Shown here piece by piece: positions 7,255 through 9,896 of a stretch of 9,896 nt of DNA. Each line of letters begins with the position of its first letter. Within the stretch, counting starts at the first letter, position 1. The notes under the pieces were generated by a model, which was not told the origin of the DNA, ran no database searches, and saw nothing but the letters and a program-made list of their open reading frames with translations. Position numbers and translations under genes: made by a program. The DNA is from Alphaproteobacteria bacterium. GTDB taxonomy: Bacteria; Pseudomonadota; Alphaproteobacteria; Micavibrionales; Micavibrionaceae. The DNA lies in assembly GCA_030639165.1 (NCBI GenBank), contig DAOWDF010000138.1:1-9896 (forward strand). The letters run 5' to 3'.

Positions 7255-8456
7255 TGAAATTAAACGACTTACAATGCAAGCGAGCCAAGCCAAAGGAAAA
7301 GAATTATAAACTCCGTGATGGCAAGGGGCTATATCTCCTCACTATGAAAGCAGGAGGAAAAAGTTGGCGTTATGATTATAAACTCAAAACTAATGAAGAT
7401 AAGTTCAAGAACGGCACCTATGTTTACGGCCTATACCCAGAAGTAAGTCTTGGAGAGGTTAGAGAACAACACAAAACAATACATAAGTTAGTTTCCGAAG
7501 GAACTGACCCTAACGAATATAAAAAAGAGCAAGAGCGACTTGCTCGCCATAACAAAGCCACGACCTTTGCATGCATTGCAGAAGAATGGCTTGAAAAAAG
7601 AAAATCAGAAATACGACCCGAAACTATACAAGGAATTGAAAAACGCCTAAACGTAGACATCCTTCCTGAAATCGGACATATCCCCATGAATAAAATGGAT
7701 GCCCCTACTATCTTGTCCATGGTTAGAAAGGTTCAAAGTCGCGGAGCATATGAGCTAGCCAATAAAACACGCCAATATTCCAGCCAAATATTTCGATACG
7801 GCATAGCTTGCGGTAAAGCAGACCGAGACTACACCATTGATATAAGCGATGCATTGGCAAAAAGACGCGTTAAACACCAGCCTGCTCTAGCACCAAACGA
7901 AATACCAGAATTTTTAATCGCACTAAATAGAAACGATGCAAGACTATACCAACAAACACGCCTTGCGATAAAAATGCTAATGCTAACCTTTGTACGCCCT
8001 ATCGAGCTAGCCGCAGCAGAATGGGATGAGTTCGATTTCAATGATAATCGCTGGATCATTCCTGCCAAAAGAATGAAAATGCGCTCCGACCATGTTGTGT
8101 CTCTATCAAGGCAAACCCTAGAAATCCTTGAAGAAATGAAACCCGTAAGCGGAAAATACCAATACGTATTCATTCAACAAAGGAGCAACAAAAAACATAT
8201 GAGCCGCGATACATTATCTAACGCAGTTCGCGCCTTAGGATTTCAGGGACGACATAGCGCACATGGCTTTCGCGCCATGGCCAGAACAACAATAAGAGAA
8301 AAACTTAACTGGGATAGTGAGGTTATAGAAAGACAACTTGCCCACGCCCCAAACACCAGCCTTGGCCGCGCCTATGACCGCACACAATTTATCGACCAAC
8401 GCACAGAAATGATGCAAGACTGGGCTGATTATATTGATAGCCTAACATTGAGGTAG
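7254..8456 (+). CDS. int: P4-type tyrosine recombinase/integrase
   Basis: This site-specific recombinase integrates and excises the element at tRNA-Phe. It is 400 residues, typical for the P4-like group. The N-terminal arm-binding domain is recognisable (KLNDLQCKRAKPKEKNYKLR, then DGKGLYLL). A central SAM-like core-binding domain follows (about 105-200). The C-terminal catalytic domain keeps all expected residues: Arg248 (TFVRPIEL), Lys272 (IPAKRMK), His337-x-x-Arg340 (HGFRAMARTT), His364 (LAHAPN) and Tyr374 (GRAYDRTQF). I chose the ATG at 7254 rather than 7242. The AAAGG at 7237-7241 abuts the first ATG but lies 12 nt before the second, and homologues begin MKLND or similar. The gene is intact and probably active. 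It is followed after 9 bp by the unknown gene at 8466. Confidence 0.97.
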   Translation: MKLNDLQCKRAKPKEKNYKLRDGKGLYLLTMKAGGKSWRYDYKLKTNEDKFKNGTYVYGLYPEVSLGEVREQHKTIHKLVSEGTDPNEYKKEQERLARHNKATTFACIAEEWLEKRKSEIRPETIQGIEKRLNVDILPEIGHIPMNKMDAPTILSMVRKVQSRGAYELANKTRQYSSQIFRYGIACGKADRDYTIDISDALAKRRVKHQPALAPNEIPEFLIALNRNDARLYQQTRLAIKMLMLTFVRPIELAAAEWDEFDFNDNRWIIPAKRMKMRSDHVVSLSRQTLEILEEMKPVSGKYQYVFIQQRSNKKHMSRDTLSNAVRALGFQGRHSAHGFRAMARTTIREKLNWDSEVIERQLAHAPNTSLGRAYDRTQFIDQRTEMMQDWADYIDSLTLR

Positions 8457-8465
8457 ACTCTAAAA

Positions 8466-9215
8466 ATGAAAAAAATACCATCAAATAACCTTAAAAAAAT
8501 TGGAAATGAAGATTCATATACCAGAGAGTTCTTTGAAGAACTTTACGAAAAAATTAACATCAAAGACGCATATACAAAATCTAACTTAAGACGATCTATC
8601 ATCGAAGCGACACAAAAATATATAAATTATTACAATGAATACAGAAGACAGTTGGCATCACATGAAATAAAAAAAGAACTCCAAAAAGCAACTAAAAATA
8701 TAGAAAAAGTTGCAGAGTCTCTTATAAAAGTTAATAACTCTGGGAATTACGGAGAAGAGATGGCAGATAATCTCTATAATGTTATCTCTGAAAGGTACCC
8801 TTCCCTACATTCAATGTTAGAAGAAATAAAAATAGAGCATAAGTTTTCAACTATCTACAGACCTCTGAAATCTGTAGAAATTTTAGCGGCAATATCCGAA
8901 GGGATTGATCGCACACTAGAAAACTACACACCCCCTAAAACAACTCCAAAAAGCGTTGCACTATATCACTGGATTATGATCCTTTCTGCCGAACTAGAAC
9001 CAATAATTTGTCATAAATTAGAGCAAAGCCATTACTACAAAGAAGGCAATAAAGGAGAATACATATCCAAAAAGAAAATCAGCGACTCTGAACTTCTCCT
9101 ATTTATTATTAAGCCGCTAGACCCCAATGTTACGATTTCGCAAATAGAAACGACTATCAAAGAAACTCGCAAAGAACGCCATGAGGCTCCATGGGATGAT
9201 TATTTCCCAAAATAG
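8466..9215 (+). CDS. Hypothetical protein of the integrative element, 249 residues
   Basis: I do not recognise this protein. It is highly charged, rich in Lys, Glu and Asn, with no signal peptide or membrane segment. It is predicted by eye to be mainly helical, with a likely coiled coil at about 60-90 (ASHEIKKELQKATKNIEKVA). A more conserved-looking patch lies around YHWIMILSAELEPIICHKLE (167-186), and an acidic aromatic tail ends WDDYFPK. It starts 9 bp after the integrase stop, has no clear Shine-Dalgarno, and may be translated from the integrase transcript. The frame is open for 249 codons and appears AT-richer than int, suggesting a different origin. This slot after an integrase often holds cargo or accessory genes, but no function can be assigned. 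Confidence 0.75.
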   Translation: MKKIPSNNLKKIGNEDSYTREFFEELYEKINIKDAYTKSNLRRSIIEATQKYINYYNEYRRQLASHEIKKELQKATKNIEKVAESLIKVNNSGNYGEEMADNLYNVISERYPSLHSMLEEIKIEHKFSTIYRPLKSVEILAAISEGIDRTLENYTPPKTTPKSVALYHWIMILSAELEPIICHKLEQSHYYKEGNKGEYISKKKISDSELLLFIIKPLDPNVTISQIETTIKETRKERHEAPWDDYFPK

Positions 9216-9229
9216 TGAATTAATAAGGC

Positions 9230-9266
9230 GTAGAAAAAAATCTATTTTTTTTAAAAGAAATTCTAC
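9230..9266 (+). terminator. Possible AT-rich hairpin terminator after the 249-residue gene
   Basis: A run of seven A (9234-9240), a TCTA loop and eight T (9245-9252) can form a hairpin 15 nt after the stop codon, and GTAGAA (9230-9235) can pair with TTCTAC (9261-9266). The stem is almost entirely A-T, so termination strength is doubtful. Confidence 0.3.
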
Positions 9267-9279
9267 TTCCACCATTATT

Positions 9280-9328
9280 ATCCATCAAACATGGATTAAG
9301 TTAAAACTATTTGTATCCACTTGGACAC
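9280..9328. promoter_or_regulatory. Two dyads upstream of alpA, candidate operators
   Basis: ATCCAT-CAAAC-ATGGAT (9280-9296) is a 6-bp perfect dyad. GTATCCA-CT-TGGACAC (9313-9328) is a dyad with 7-bp arms and one mismatch, ending 17 nt before the alpA start. Symmetric sites of this size suit a dimeric DNA-binding protein, perhaps AlpA itself or a phage-type repressor. No experimentally known site is matched. Confidence 0.4.
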
Positions 9329-9345
9329 CTTAGAAAGGGATGCAA

Positions 9346-9555
9346 ATGTCAGAAATACCCAAAAAAGAACGCTTCCTCAGATTAGCAGATGTTATGGCGC
9401 GCACTGGCTTAAGCCGTAGCTCTATTTACCTCAGCATAAGCAAAGGCAACTTCCCTAAAAACATTAACTTAAGCTCTCGCAGCGTAGCTTGGCTTGAAAG
9501 TGAAATAGATGCATGGATTCAAACTCGCATCAATCAAAGATCAACCACCACTTAA
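9346..9555 (+). CDS. alpA: AlpA family transcriptional regulator
   Basis: This is a 69-residue MerR-like winged-helix DNA-binding protein of the AlpA family, found in P4-like islands, where known members activate the integrase or act as excisionase-type factors. The recognition region is RFLRLADVMARTGLSRSSIY (about 8-27), followed by SKGNFPKNINLSSRSVAWLE and SEIDAWI, the usual AlpA pattern. The ATG at 9346 is chosen over 9340 because GAAAGGG ends 6 nt before it and abuts the other. The two upstream dyads may be its own operators. It is intact, and family membership is sure. Its targets are inferred; the TTCGGGTA repeats by int are one candidate. Confidence 0.93.
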   Translation: MSEIPKKERFLRLADVMARTGLSRSSIYLSISKGNFPKNINLSSRSVAWLESEIDAWIQTRINQRSTTT

Positions 9556-9617
9556 CCAAACGATATATTTATAGCCCCGCCTTCCTATTTTTTACATTAA
9601 TAATGGAGAAAATAAAA

Positions 9618-9806
9618 ATGAAAAATCTTCTTGATAATACAGACCATTTACAGGGTCACGCCAAAAAACCCCTGTTAAAAGTCATAAGAGAAAAGTGCAT
9701 GGATTGCTGCATGTACCAACCATCTGAAGTTCGGTTGTGTAACGCTACAGACTGTTTGATGTGGCTACACTATTCCGGACAGAAAAGTTATAAAAGTCTA
9801 AAATAA
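9618..9806 (+). CDS. Small cysteine-rich protein of mobile elements (CxxCC...C....C)
   Basis: This is a 62-residue protein with a compact cysteine cluster, KCMDCCMYQPSEVRLCNATDC (residues 26-46), followed by LMWLHY. I recall similar small proteins with the pattern KCxDCC-GG-xxEVRxC-xxxDCPLWPYR near integrases and AlpA genes in proteobacterial prophages and islands; their function is unknown to me. The spacing suggests metal binding, probably zinc. Unusual points are Met-Tyr-Gln-Pro where GG is usual and WLHY in place of the usual WPYR. The ATG at 9618 has GGAG 9 nt upstream; an ATG at 9603 and a longer frame from 9513 that overlaps alpA are less likely. It starts 62 bp after alpA. Confidence 0.8.
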   Translation: MKNLLDNTDHLQGHAKKPLLKVIREKCMDCCMYQPSEVRLCNATDCLMWLHYSGQKSYKSLK

Positions 9807-9818
9807 GGAATAGAAAAA

Positions 9819-9896
9819 ATGTCATCAAGGAAATACAAGCAGTACCCCGCAGAATTCAGGGAATCTTCAGCGAAATTAGCATTAGAAACAGATCAA
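9819..9896 (+). CDS. IS3-type transposase OrfA, 5' end only (cut by the window)
   Basis: Only 26 codons are visible: MSSRKYKQYPAEFRESSAKL, then ALETDQ. The Y-x-x-EF-(K/R)-x-x-(S/A)-x-(K/R)-L-A-x-E pattern is the start of the helix-turn-helix OrfA of IS3/IS911-type elements. AAGGAA at 9805-9810 lies 8 nt before the ATG and overlaps the previous stop. A complete element would continue with OrfB and the DDE domain beyond 9896. I see no defined left terminal inverted repeat between 9556 and 9819, so it may be a remnant or an OrfA-like gene carried by the island rather than a fresh insertion. Confidence 0.7.
   Translation, partial: MSSRKYKQYPAEFRESSAKLALETDQ

Larger units (their letters stand above)
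7087..9896 (+). mobile_element. Left portion of a tRNA-Phe integrative element (genomic island), right end not seen
   Basis: The region holds a P4-type integrase, an unknown protein, an AlpA regulator, a cysteine-rich small protein typical of mobile elements and the start of an IS3-type transposase, all on one strand immediately after tRNA-Phe. This is the usual left-end layout of a phage-satellite-like or integrative island. No capsid, conjugation or replication gene is visible, so its class and mobility cannot be determined. Confidence 0.75.

Noticed and set aside
7829..8173. 114-codon minus-strand open frame inside the integrase
   Set aside because: It is a shadow of the integrase catalytic domain, whose conserved residues are in the + frame.

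Overview
The window looks like the chromosome of an AT-rich alphaproteobacterium carrying the left end of an integrated mobile element. Three things suggest this: the murA, hisG, infA, maf, RNase E/G, tRNA-Phe order resembles alphaproteobacterial clusters; the RNase E/G-type protein is short and lacks the zinc link; and TTG or GTG starts and weak Shine-Dalgarno sequences are common. A histidine biosynthesis gene argues against the most reduced Rickettsia-type genomes. I cannot name the genus.

Core region (about 1-7086). MurA (peptidoglycan precursor synthesis) is followed by a four-helix cytochrome b561. Next come an unrecognised 260-residue soluble protein, short-form HisG (first step of histidine synthesis), translation initiation factor IF-1 and a YhdE-type Maf nucleotide pyrophosphatase. 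All are on the + strand. The only opposite-strand gene (4440 to about 5594 or 5615) lies between maf and the RNase gene. It encodes an unfamiliar protein with a GENH motif and a later GNIH motif, reminiscent of the TIKI/TraB/EreA/ChaN-like fold. The RNase E/G-like gene follows, then tRNA-Phe(GAA) with an encoded CCA and a good sigma70-type promoter.

Accessory region (about 7087-9896). A P4-type tyrosine integrase with all its catalytic residues starts about 170 bp after tRNA-Phe, which marks the tRNA 3' end as the probable attachment site. Repeated TTCGGGTA motifs and an 11-bp perfect inverted repeat surround the integrase start. Next are an unrecognised charged helical protein of 249 residues, an AlpA-type regulator preceded by two dyads, a 62-residue cysteine-rich protein typical of mobile elements, and the first 26 codons of what looks like an IS3-type transposase OrfA, cut by the window end. 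The right end of the element lies outside the window.

The two most interesting objects are the GENH protein inserted in the housekeeping cluster and the unknown integrase-linked protein. I found no CRISPR array, riboswitch or rRNA gene, and nothing that can be called a new system with confidence.
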